A stretch of DNA of 9,976 nt from Muribaculaceae bacterium (GCA_016287065.1 JAEEVB010000076.1:1-9976), one strand, 5' to 3'. Counted from the first letter of the stretch, positions 1 to 5,936 are shown. The notes: generated by a model not told the origin, from the letters alone. Translations and numbers: made by a program.

Positions 1-438
1 ACAAAGTTGTATTTGTCTCCGATATTGGACATGTTCAACGGAGAGATAATCTCCTACAACCTCTCAAAGAGTCCTAATCTGGAACAGATATATGACATGC
101 TGGACAAAGCGTTTGCCAAGTTCGGCAACCTCGATGGTCTTATCCTGCATTCCGATCAAGGATGGCAATATCAGCACTTTGGTTATCGTCAGAGACTGGC
201 TGACCATCACATAACGCAAAGCATGTCACGCAAAGGAAATTGTCTTGACAATGCCATGGCAGAGAACTTCTTCGGGATTATGAAATCCGAACTTTTGTAT
301 GCCGAACAGTTCGAATCGCCCGAAGCCTTCATGAAGGCTTTGGATGAATATATTGACTATTACAACAATAAAAGAATCAAATCCAGGTTAAAAGGAAAGA
401 GCCCGGTGCAATACCGAACTCTTTCTCTAAGCCATTAA
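1..438 (+). CDS. IS3-family (IS150-like) transposase OrfB, 3' part
   Basis: This is the C-terminal 145 residues of a DDE integrase-core (rve) transposase, the enzyme that cuts and joins the ends of an IS3-family element. The frame is open from base 1, so the start and the first catalytic Asp lie outside the window. Seen here: a YLSPILDMFNGEIISY strand, the second Asp in HSDQGWQYQ (residue 52 counted from base 1) and the Glu in MAENFFGIMKSEL (residue 88), giving the D-35-E spacing of this family with the usual Lys seven residues later. The C-terminal end has the typical YYNNKRI and SPVQYR signature. It stops at TAA just inside the right terminal repeat, as IS3 OrfB genes do. The visible part is intact; whether the whole element is active cannot be judged. 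Confidence 0.93.
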   Translation, partial: TKLYLSPILDMFNGEIISYNLSKSPNLEQIYDMLDKAFAKFGNLDGLILHSDQGWQYQHFGYRQRLADHHITQSMSRKGNCLDNAMAENFFGIMKSELLYAEQFESPEAFMKALDEYIDYYNNKRIKSRLKGKSPVQYRTLSLSH

Positions 439-445
439 TGTTTAA

Positions 446-472
446 CCCGTCCAACTTTTGGGGGTCACTTCA
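446..472. repeat. Right terminal inverted repeat of the IS3-family element
   Basis: The segment runs from cccgtccaac through ttttgggggtcacttca and ends in CA. It matches the general form of IS150-like inverted repeats (TG-ACCCCCAAAAGTTGG on the opposite strand). The inner boundary is approximate because the left copy is not visible. Confidence 0.7.
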
Positions 473-513
473 AAGTGGTGCGGGGATTGTTTTCTTAAAT
501 AATCGATTGAACA

Positions 514-1152
514 ATGAAAAAGATAGTTTTTGCTACCAATAATGCCCACAAACTGGAGGAACTGCGCCAGATAGTGGGCGACAAGATTGAGATACTGAGT
601 CTGAACGACATTGGCTGCCATGAGGATATACCCGAAACGGCCGACACCCTGCAAGGCAATGCCGAGATGAAGGCGCGCTATGTGGCCGACCATTATGGCT
701 ACGACTGCTTCAGCGACGACACGGGGTTGGAGATTGACGCGCTTAATGGCGCTCCTGGTGTGCACTCGGCACGCTATGGCGGTGTGGCGCACGACAGTGA
801 CCGCAACATCGACCGTGTGCTGCGTGAAATGAAGGATGTGCCTGCACCGGAGCGCACAGCCCGCTTCCGCACAGTGGTTGCGCTCATTGAGCGTGAGGAG
901 GACGACACCACCGAGTTCCCGCTGCGGTTTGAGGATATGAAGTTCTTTGACGGCAAGGTCGAGGGCGTGATTCTCACCGAGCGTCATGGCGAGGGCGGTT
1001 TTGGATATGACAGCATTTTCCAGCCTGTGGAGGGTGACGGACGCACCTTTGCACAGATGCAGCCCGAGGAGAAGAATGCCATCTCGCACCGAGGCCGCGC
1101 CGTGCGCAAACTGGTAGAGTACTTGCAATCAATTTTTGATGAGACGAAGTAA
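514..1152 (+). CDS. rdgB: RdgB/HAM1 non-canonical purine NTP pyrophosphatase
   Basis: This cytoplasmic house-cleaning enzyme hydrolyses dITP, XTP and related deaminated purine nucleotides to the monophosphate and pyrophosphate, keeping them out of DNA and RNA. The 212-residue product is slightly longer than the usual length of about 200. Family motifs appear in order: TNNAHK (8-13, phosphate binding), GNAEMKA (48-54), SDDTGL (67-72, metal and base pocket), GAPGVHSARYGG (79-90), ARFRTVVALI (116-125), GGFGYDSIF (161-169) and EEKNAISHRGRA (185-196). A small acidic insertion, EREEDDTTEF (126-135), sits in a variable loop. The ATG at 514 puts the first beta strand at residue 4, as expected. An insertion sequence ends 41 bases upstream, so the native promoter may have been displaced. 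The intergenic gap to the next gene is 58 bases and contains its own promoter-like box. Confidence 0.95.
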   Translation: MKKIVFATNNAHKLEELRQIVGDKIEILSLNDIGCHEDIPETADTLQGNAEMKARYVADHYGYDCFSDDTGLEIDALNGAPGVHSARYGGVAHDSDRNIDRVLREMKDVPAPERTARFRTVVALIEREEDDTTEFPLRFEDMKFFDGKVEGVILTERHGEGGFGYDSIFQPVEGDGRTFAQMQPEEKNAISHRGRAVRKLVEYLQSIFDETK

Positions 1153-1169
1153 AGTAAGAAAATTATTTA

Positions 1170-1177
1170 TAATTTTG
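1170..1177 (+). promoter_or_regulatory. Candidate Bacteroidetes -7 box for cyuA
   Basis: TAATTTTG is a perfect match to the TAnnTTTG -7 element of Bacteroidetes promoters and lies 33 bases before the cyuA ATG. No TTTG is present at the expected distance upstream (the nearest is 31 bases away, at 1135-1138), so the call rests on the -7 box alone. Confidence 0.45.
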
Positions 1178-1210
1178 CATACCTAATATAAACTCTTAAC
1201 CGATTATACT

Positions 1211-2512
1211 ATGATTACTGCTGAAGAACGAGATGCGATAATAGCCCTTATCAAGCGACAGGTGGTGCCCGCCATTGGCTGCACCGAGCCCATTGCTGTA
1301 GCGCTGTGTGTGGCAAAGGCCGTAGAATTGCTCGGCACGGTTCCCGAGCGGGTGGATGTGCGACTGAGCGCCAACATTCTCAAGAACGCCATGGGTGTGG
1401 GTATTCCCGGAACGGGTATGATAGGTTTGCCCATTGCCATTGCACTGGGTGCACTCATAGGCCGGCCCGAGAAGCAGCTCGAGGTGCTGTGCGACTGCAA
1501 CCGCGAGGCGGTGGAGCGCGGCAAACAGTTCATCTCTGAGGGCAGAATACATGTCACGCTCGAAAAGGATGATCTCGATAAACTCTATATCAACGCTTGC
1601 GTAACAGCCGGCGAACATAGTGCCGAGGCACGCATCAAGACGCATCACACCCACTTTGTGTGGTTGTCTAAGGACGGCGAAGAAGTGGCCACTAACTCTT
1701 CCGTTTGCAGTGACGGTGCAGAGGAACAGACTGCGCCCGAGGATCCGCAACTCAACCTGCGCAAGGTGTATGACTTCGCGACGCAGACCGATATTGAACA
1801 GCTGCGTTTTATCCTCGAGGCCAAGAAACTCAACGAGGCTGCCGCAAAGAGCGGACTGCGCGAAAACTACGGGCACCAGCTCGGCAAGACCATGCTCTCG
1901 CCACTGGGCCGCGGCATCATGGGCGACAGCATCTTCTCTAAGATTCTGTCGTCGACCAGTTGTGCCTGCGATGCGCGCATGGCTGGGGCTATGGTTCCCG
2001 TGATGAGCAATTCGGGCTCAGGCAACCAAGGCATTTGCGCCACAATGCCTGTGGTGGTGTTTGCCGAGGAGAATCACAACACCGAGGAAGAGCTGATTCG
2101 CGCCCTCATCATCTCGAACCTCACCGCCATCTACATCAAGCAGACCCTGGGTGCCCTGTCGGCCTTGTGCGGTTGCGTGGTGGCTTCGACTGGCAGCAGC
2201 TGTGGCATCACCTACCTGATGGGTGGCACTTATGAGCAAATCAGCTACTCGGTGAAGAATATGATTGCCAATCTCACGGGCATGATTTGTGACGGTGCCA
2301 AGCCTTCGTGCGCGCTCAAGCTCACCAGCGGCGTGGCTACCGCCATGCTCAGCGCCATGCTGGCCATGCAGCACAAGTATGTTTCCTCGCAAGAGGGCAT
2401 CATCGACGACGATGTGGACCAGAGCATTCGCAACCTCACCGCAATCGGCAGCCGCGGCATGGATGTGACCGACCGCTTTGTGCTCGACATCATGACCCAC
2501 AAGACCAAATAG
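1211..2512 (+). CDS. cyuA: L-cysteine desulfidase family protein (CyuA/YhaM, UPF0597)
   Basis: The 433-residue product has the architecture of the UPF0597/CyuA family: an N-terminal segment with VVPAIGCTEPIAVAL (19-32), then a serine-dehydratase-alpha-like half. Characterised members use an oxygen-sensitive [4Fe-4S] cluster to break L-cysteine into pyruvate, ammonia and sulfide. Candidate ligands are Cys24, Cys320 and Cys360. The 320-to-360 spacing of 40 equals that between the two C-terminal cluster cysteines I recall for the Methanocaldococcus enzyme (282 and 322). Other signatures are ILKNAMGVGIPGTG (56-69), SNSGSGNQGI (266-275), CGCVVASTGSSCGITYLMGG (320-339) and GMICDGAKPSCALK (357-370). 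The start at 1211 leaves the usual short run before GCTEP. It appears to be a single-gene unit with no cysteine transporter or regulator next to it. Family assignment is firm; the substrate could be cysteine or a related thiol or hydroxy amino acid. Confidence 0.88.
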   Translation: MITAEERDAIIALIKRQVVPAIGCTEPIAVALCVAKAVELLGTVPERVDVRLSANILKNAMGVGIPGTGMIGLPIAIALGALIGRPEKQLEVLCDCNREAVERGKQFISEGRIHVTLEKDDLDKLYINACVTAGEHSAEARIKTHHTHFVWLSKDGEEVATNSSVCSDGAEEQTAPEDPQLNLRKVYDFATQTDIEQLRFILEAKKLNEAAAKSGLRENYGHQLGKTMLSPLGRGIMGDSIFSKILSSTSCACDARMAGAMVPVMSNSGSGNQGICATMPVVVFAEENHNTEEELIRALIISNLTAIYIKQTLGALSALCGCVVASTGSSCGITYLMGGTYEQISYSVKNMIANLTGMICDGAKPSCALKLTSGVATAMLSAMLAMQHKYVSSQEGIIDDDVDQSIRNLTAIGSRGMDVTDRFVLDIMTHKTK

Positions 2513-2542
2513 CAACCCAAATTCCCTTTTTGGATTGTATTT

Positions 2543-2565
2543 GTGATAATTTTTTCACTTTTTTT
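2543..2565 (+). terminator. Weak candidate terminator after cyuA
   Basis: A short GTGA...TCAC stem (2543-2546 and 2555-2558) is followed directly by a run of seven T. The stem is only four base pairs, so this is weak. It sits 30 bases after the cyuA stop, where a terminator would be expected, and runs into the left 29-base repeat. Confidence 0.3.
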
Positions 2566-2590
2566 GTGGTAACTGCAAGAAAAGTGTATA
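2562..2590 (+). repeat. 29-base direct repeat, left copy
   Basis: The segment (begins ttttgtggtaac, ends aaaagtgtata) is identical base for base to 3672-3700. The flanking bases differ at both ends (t/a on the left, a/t on the right). The copies are 1110 bases apart and bracket an AT-rich gene-bearing segment. In this copy the promoter seen at the right copy is broken: the TTTG is kept but the -7 box reads TATAATGT. Confidence 0.9.
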
Positions 2591-2696
2591 ATGTCACCAT
2601 TCATAAAAGCTTGGGTGTCAAGTGGGATGATGGGAGGTTTCTAAGAAAAGAACGTCCTTTTACTTATTTAATAAATTTATTTAATTTCATTAGTTT

Positions 2697-3293
2697 ATGG
2701 TAAGTTTAAAAATCATATTCTCCTCTATGTTACTGATTTTCCTTGCATGTTGCCAAAATAAACACATGAGCAACAACGAAGTAATCAAATTAGCATCAGG
2801 TTTTTATAAGTGCTATGATTTAGATTTGGAAGTTTTGTCAAAAAATGGACGTTTCCCAAGATGTTACAACATTTGGACAAGCCATGACACAGTTTTTGAA
2901 TATAAGCAGTTTTATACAGTGGAAAGACGTTTTCTATATTCAATGTTATTTATAAAAACACCACATCAGTGCACTGTTATTAATGTTGAAAAAGACTTAA
3001 GTTTTTTAGGTGATAAGTGTCTCTACGATTCATTAAGAAACATGGCAAATAATTATAAACAAGAATATGCTAACTTAAATGTGTCAGACCATGTAATAAG
3101 TAGTTATCAAATAGGTTATCCACATGAACAAGGGTACATTACATTCAATAGATGCACTTATGAAGGCAAACCTGCTTATGTTGCCAAGACAGTAAAGGAT
3201 TCTATAATATACTATTCTCCCATAATCTCACTTTCAACAACCCCTGGGTTTGAAGGTTTAATTAAAAAAGGAAAAGCAATAATGCTCCTCTAA
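2697..3293 (+). CDS. Lipoprotein-like protein of unknown function, 5' part of a probable frameshifted gene
   Basis: I do not recognise a family for this 198-residue frame. It opens with a typical signal sequence, MVSLKIIFSSMLLIFLACC, in which Cys18 or Cys19 could be the lipidated residue (the box is FLAC/LACC, not ideal). The mature part is rich in Tyr, Phe, Lys and Asn, with scattered cysteines and no obvious repeat or catalytic motif. It ends abruptly with GLIKKGKAIMLL. The -1 frame is open from 3266 and reads on as KSNNAPLTVDGVFSEIYVDKLPF into the TonB-like frame that follows. This strongly suggests one original gene at 2697-3628, now shifted in the A-rich run 3264-3275. Codon use is AT-rich, unlike its neighbours. 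A secreted or outer-membrane-attached product is inferred from the leader. Confidence 0.7.
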   Translation: MVSLKIIFSSMLLIFLACCQNKHMSNNEVIKLASGFYKCYDLDLEVLSKNGRFPRCYNIWTSHDTVFEYKQFYTVERRFLYSMLFIKTPHQCTVINVEKDLSFLGDKCLYDSLRNMANNYKQEYANLNVSDHVISSYQIGYPHEQGYITFNRCTYEGKPAYVAKTVKDSIIYYSPIISLSTTPGFEGLIKKGKAIMLL

Positions 3294-3304
3294 CTGTAGA
3301 TGGT

Positions 3305-3628
3305 GTGTTCTCGGAAATATATGTTGATAAGCTACCATTCATTGCAAATAATGGGATGAGCATCAAACAATATGTTGACAGTTGTGTTAGTATCTTAGAT
3401 AGTAATGTAACTAATTTATCTGCTTCTGCTGTAATCCTTCAATTAACTATATCTTCATCAGGCATTTTGGAAAAAGCCACCATTGCACGCAGTGTAGGGA
3501 AAAAGGAAGACAAACTGGCTTTTGAGATCATAAGTCATTTGCCTCAATTAGTTCCAGCAAAAAAAAACGGCAAACAAGTAGCCGTGCGTATGACAGTTCC
3601 AGTTAGATTTATTAAGGATATAAGGTGA
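3305..3628 (+). CDS. TonB C-terminal-domain-like protein, 3' part of a probable frameshifted gene
   Basis: The frame can be read from a GTG at 3305 (107 residues) but is open back to 3266, so it probably continues the preceding lipoprotein-like frame after a -1 shift. Its second half has the pattern of a TonB C-terminal fold: a beta strand (AVILQLTISSSG), the turn and strand GILEKATIARSVG, a helix carrying the KLAFEII position, a loop, then GKQVAVRMTVPVRF as the last strand. TonB C-terminal domains contact outer-membrane receptors in true TonB, and occur widely in Bacteroidetes envelope proteins of unknown role. The expected Tyr-Pro-Gly-Gly motif is not present. As a stand-alone product it would lack any export signal, which is the main reason to treat it as half of a broken or recoded gene. 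Confidence 0.6.
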   Translation: MFSEIYVDKLPFIANNGMSIKQYVDSCVSILDSNVTNLSASAVILQLTISSSGILEKATIARSVGKKEDKLAFEIISHLPQLVPAKKNGKQVAVRMTVPVRFIKDIR

Positions 3629-3671
3629 TGACATTGAAATTAGCCATATTTTTGCAATAAAAAGACTGAAA

Positions 3672-3700
3672 TTTTGTGGTAACTGCAAGAAAAGTGTATA
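3672..3700 (+). repeat. 29-base direct repeat, right copy
   Basis: Identical to 2562-2590. This copy carries the TTTG box, the 20-base spacer and the first half (TATA) of the panB -7 box. The identity ends exactly in the middle of that box, so only this copy forms a full promoter. Confidence 0.9.
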
Positions 3701-3704
3701 TTTG
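3673..3704 (+). promoter_or_regulatory. panB promoter (Bacteroidetes type)
   Basis: TTTG at 3673-3676 and TATATTTG at 3697-3704 are separated by 20 bases. Both boxes match the Bacteroidetes consensus (TTTG, 19-21 bases, TAnnTTTG) without mismatch. Transcription would start near 3711, leaving a leader of about 24 bases before the panB ATG. Confidence 0.8.
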
Positions 3705-3734
3705 CCGTCTAAATCATTATAAAAAAGAAAAGTT

Positions 3735-4556
3735 ATGTCAACTTACACCATCACCAACCCCAAGAAAGTGACCACCAAGCGCGTACAGGAAATGAAACTG
3801 GCGGGCGAGAAGATAGCGATGATCACCGCTTACGACTTCACGATGGCGGGCCTTGTAGATAAGGCAGGCATCGACATGATTCTGGTGGGCGACAGTGCCT
3901 CGAATGTGATGCAGGGCAACGCCACGACGGTGCCCATCACCATCGACGACATGATTGTGTATGGCCGCACGGTGGTGCGCGCCGTGAAACGCGCTATGGT
4001 GCTGGTGGATATGCCCTTCGGCACCTACAAGGGCGACCCTATCGAGGCACAACGCAATGCTGTGCGCATCATGCAGGAGACTGGTGCCGACGGCGTGAAA
4101 CTGGAGGGCGGCAGCGAGGTGCACGACAGCATCGAGATGATATTGCGCGCGGGCATTCCCGTGTGCGGTCATCTGGGCCTCACCCCGCAGTCGATCAATC
4201 AGTTTGGCTCCTATGTGACCCGTGCCACCGAAGAGGCCGAGGCGCAGAAGTTGCTCAGCGACGCTGCAGCTTTACAAGAGGCTGGTTGCTTCACCATTGT
4301 GCTGGAAAAGATTCCTGCTACGCTTGCCAAGAAGGTGACCGAGCGGCTCACCATCCCCACCATTGGCATTGGTGGCGGCAAGTATTGCGACGGCCAGGTG
4401 CTGGTGCTGCACGACATGCTGGGATTGAACACCGACTTCAAACCCAAGTTCCTGCGTGTGTATAACAACCTGGCTGAGCAGATTATCGACAGCGTGGGCA
4501 ATTATATCATTGATGTGAAGGACGGCTCGTTCCCCAACGATGACGAGCAGTATTAA
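3735..4556 (+). CDS. panB: 3-methyl-2-oxobutanoate hydroxymethyltransferase (PanB)
   Basis: PanB transfers a hydroxymethyl group from 5,10-methylenetetrahydrofolate to 2-oxoisovalerate, making ketopantoate, the first committed step to pantothenate and coenzyme A. The 273-residue product covers the full TIM-barrel. Visible landmarks: ITAYDF (30-35), VGDS with metal ligand Asp53, VDMPFGTY with Asp92, KLEGG with Glu124, GHLGLTPQSI (145-154), and VLEKIP with the catalytic Glu191. These align with Asp45, Asp84, Glu114 and Glu181 of the Escherichia coli enzyme. The usual GIGAG near the C-terminus reads GIGGG (211-215), a mild change. The start at 3735 follows a strong Bacteroidetes promoter with a leader of about 24 bases. 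No panC or panD is adjacent, so the pathway genes are dispersed. Codon use is GC-rich, unlike the segment just upstream. Confidence 0.96.
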   Translation: MSTYTITNPKKVTTKRVQEMKLAGEKIAMITAYDFTMAGLVDKAGIDMILVGDSASNVMQGNATTVPITIDDMIVYGRTVVRAVKRAMVLVDMPFGTYKGDPIEAQRNAVRIMQETGADGVKLEGGSEVHDSIEMILRAGIPVCGHLGLTPQSINQFGSYVTRATEEAEAQKLLSDAAALQEAGCFTIVLEKIPATLAKKVTERLTIPTIGIGGGKYCDGQVLVLHDMLGLNTDFKPKFLRVYNNLAEQIIDSVGNYIIDVKDGSFPNDDEQY

Positions 4557-4571
4557 CTTTGCGAAGCAAAG
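4557..4571 (+). terminator. Hairpin directly after the panB stop
   Basis: CTTTGC-GAA-GCAAAG is a perfect six-base-pair stem with a three-base loop, beginning at the base after the stop codon. No T run follows, so it is a poor intrinsic terminator and may instead protect the 3' end of the message. It leads straight into the heptamer array. Confidence 0.4.
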
Positions 4572-4688
4572 GGTTTAGGGTTTAGAAGTTTAGGGTTTAG
4601 AGTTGAGAGATATTCCCTAAAGACACAACTTTAAACACTAAATCCAAAGATTCGACGCTCTAAACACTCAACATTCAACACTAAACTC
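4571..4688. repeat. Heptanucleotide repeat array with a strand switch
   Basis: On the plus strand 4571-4606 is built from seven-base units (one has an extra base): GGGTTTA twice, GAAGTTTA, GGGTTTA, GAGTTGA. After a spacer, the same kind of unit appears on the minus strand: 4632-4645 (two units) and 4661-4688 (TAAACAC, TCAACAT, TCAACAC, TAAACTC). The array therefore forms an imperfect inverted repeat that fills the whole gap between panB and the next gene. No coding potential is seen. Its role is unknown. Confidence 0.75.
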
Positions 4689-4695
4689 AAAAACT

Positions 4696-4884
4696 ATGTA
4701 TAGAGGCAAAAGAACATGCAAGATCCTGAAGGAAATCAGGCAGGAGATAGCGCGCGCCAACGACATATCGCTGGTGACGAGTGAGTGCCGCTATCAGGGT
4801 GACTGTGCCGGCACCTGCCCCAAGTGCGAGGCCGAAGTCGCCTACCTGGAGCAGCAGCTCAACCTGCGTCGCATGGCCGGCAAG
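4696..4884 (+). repeat. Long direct repeat: conserved head, copy 1
   Basis: These 63 codons pair with 5415-5603 and encode the same 63 residues. I count nine base differences, all synonymous. A 53-base stretch in the middle is unbroken. After Lys63 the two sequences diverge. Confidence 0.92.
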
Positions 4885-5394
4885 GCAGTGGTGCTCAGTG
4901 GTTTGGTGGCTAGTTCATGGATGGTTCCTCTTGCATCGCAAGCCAGTGAAGGGGTTGATGTGCTGACGAATAAACAACTGAATGCGCTGAAAGTCGATTC
5001 TGTGCCAAAACAAATTGAATTATCTCCAGTGGGAGATGTTCCAAAGCAAAAGAGACACGAAAGAGAAGAGATTTATGGCAGCATATATGAACCAATGCCT
5101 ACTTATCCAGGTGGCGATGCTGCTTTAGTTACAGAATTAAGTGAAAATTTTATAGTACCAAAAGATACAGAATATCGAAATGGTAAGGTCACGGTGGTTG
5201 TGAAGATTGAAATTATGGAGGATGGGAGCATTGGAGAGATAAAGGTTGTTCGTGGTGTAAATCCTGAGGTTGATGCTGCTGCGATTGAAGCCGTCAAAAA
5301 ATTAAAGCGATTTAATCCAGTCAAAATAAAAGGTGAAGCAGTAAAAGATTGGCTCACGGTTCCCGTAGTAAAAGAGCAAAAAATAAATAACTAA
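4696..5394 (+). CDS. Cysteine-cluster/TonB C-terminal-domain membrane protein
   Basis: The 232-residue product has three parts. Residues 1-60 are a charged, mostly helical head with Cys8 and a cluster C-x5-C-x3-C-x2-C (Cys31, 37, 41, 44, in SECRYQGDCAGTCPKCE), which could hold zinc or an Fe-S cluster. Residues 62-80 are a hydrophobic span (AVVLSGLVASSWMVPLA). Residues 131-226 are a TonB C-terminal domain with MPTYPGGDAAL, a GSIGEIKVVRG turn, VDAAAIEAVKKLKRFNP and a final WLTVPVV strand. The predicted topology is head in the cytoplasm and TonB-like domain in the periplasm, as in an energy-transducer-like protein, but without ExbB/ExbD nearby. The next gene, 20 bases downstream, has an identical head, so the two are probably co-transcribed. 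The C-terminal half, from about 4936, is visibly more AT-rich than the head, suggesting that a foreign tail was joined to a resident head. The function is not established. Confidence 0.85.
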   Translation: MYRGKRTCKILKEIRQEIARANDISLVTSECRYQGDCAGTCPKCEAEVAYLEQQLNLRRMAGKAVVLSGLVASSWMVPLASQASEGVDVLTNKQLNALKVDSVPKQIELSPVGDVPKQKRHEREEIYGSIYEPMPTYPGGDAALVTELSENFIVPKDTEYRNGKVTVVVKIEIMEDGSIGEIKVVRGVNPEVDAAAIEAVKKLKRFNPVKIKGEAVKDWLTVPVVKEQKINN

Positions 5395-5414
5395 ACCACA
5401 AAAATCAAAACATT

Positions 5415-5603
5415 ATGTATAGAGGTAAAAGGACATGCAAGATATTGAAGGAAATCAGGCAGGAGATAGCGCGCGCCAACGACATATCGCTGGTGACGAG
5501 CGAATGCCGCTATCAGGGCGACTGTGCCGGCACCTGCCCCAAGTGCGAGGCCGAAGTCGCCTACCTGGAGCAGCAGCTGAACCTGCGTCGCATGGCCGGC
5601 AAA
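5415..5603 (+). repeat. Long direct repeat: conserved head, copy 2
   Basis: Second copy of the 63-codon head, offset 719 bases from the first. Recombination between the copies would delete the first tail and leave one intact gene with the second tail. Confidence 0.92.
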
Positions 5604-5936
5604 ACGGTGATGCTCACGGGCCTTGCAGCCGGAGCGCTGATGCTGGGTAGCTGCCATGGCGGTGGCGAGAAAACAACCTCGGCCACAACCAGCAGTACAG
5701 AAAGCGCTATGAAAACGGCCGGTGCCGTTGATATGGACCCGGAGAACGCTGGCAAGTCGCCATCGGTTTTCAGAGCAATATTGGGTCTTGAAGATGGTGA
5801 AGATATCGGGCAATGGCAAGGCGAAGTGTCACCAGACGGGGGCGACCTGAATGAGGATGGCAACACGGTTCCTGAACGGCTTGAGGGCGAAGTGCCCTAC
5901 ATTCCCGATGAGGACGAAGAACAAAAAGGCGCTTGA
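5415..5936 (+). CDS. Cysteine-cluster head protein with lipobox and acidic tail
   Basis: The 173-residue product shares residues 1-63 exactly with the gene upstream, including Cys31/37/41/44. It then diverges. The hydrophobic stretch TVMLTGLAAGALMLGSC (64-80) ends in a perfect lipobox, Leu-Gly-Ser-Cys80, followed by GGG. The rest is a low-complexity Ser/Thr linker and a strongly acidic tail ending VPYIPDEDEEQKGA, with no domain I recognise. A lipobox behind a 60-residue cytoplasmic head would be an unusually long n-region, so Cys80 lipidation is possible but unproven; a simple membrane anchor is the alternative. The gap to the upstream gene is 20 bases without a promoter, so an operon is likely. 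The last three codons and the stop form part of a terminator hairpin. The function is unknown. Confidence 0.82.
   Translation: MYRGKRTCKILKEIRQEIARANDISLVTSECRYQGDCAGTCPKCEAEVAYLEQQLNLRRMAGKTVMLTGLAAGALMLGSCHGGGEKTTSATTSSTESAMKTAGAVDMDPENAGKSPSVFRAILGLEDGEDIGQWQGEVSPDGGDLNEDGNTVPERLEGEVPYIPDEDEEQKGA

Larger units (their letters stand above)
1..472 (+). mobile_element. Right end of an IS3-family insertion sequence (left part outside window)
   Basis: The transposase gene is followed within a few bases by a sequence matching the usual IS150/IS3 terminus: read from the outside inward it starts TGAAGTGACCCCCAAAAGTT and continues GGACGG, a TG...CA-type end. The right boundary is put at base 472 on this basis. 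The left end and the target-site duplication cannot be checked, because the left end is outside the window. Confidence 0.82.
2591..3671. other. AT-rich inserted segment between direct repeats
   Basis: Base composition changes sharply here. The flanking cyuA and panB genes are GC-rich in third positions, while this stretch is dominated by A and T, including its coding parts. It is bounded on both sides by the identical 29-base repeat. It holds one lipoprotein-like frame and one TonB C-terminal-like frame, and no transposase or integrase. From 2591 to 2696 there is non-coding AT-rich DNA with no convincing promoter. The natural reading is an acquired segment whose insertion duplicated part of the panB promoter, but the mechanism is not visible. 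Confidence 0.6.

Noticed and set aside
2606..2650. Resemblance of the DNA around aagcttgggtgtcaagtggg to the IS end and flank at 455-490
   Set aside because: The match needs several gaps and mismatches and no terminal TG/CA or partner repeat is visible, so I treat it as chance.
2672..2679. TAAATTTA as the -7 box of the lipoprotein-like gene
   Set aside because: The last base mismatches the consensus, no TTTG lies 19-21 bases upstream, and in such AT-rich DNA near matches are expected by chance.
4554..4561. TAACTTTG, a perfect -7 box overlapping the panB stop codon, as a promoter for the paralogue operon
   Set aside because: There is no TTTG at the right distance upstream and the leader would be about 130 bases through the heptamer array; the match is short enough to be chance.
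4571..4688. CRISPR-like or telomere-like array
   Set aside because: Units are seven bases, degenerate, without spacers, and switch strand. The TTTAGGG resemblance to plant telomere repeats has no meaning in this clearly bacterial context.
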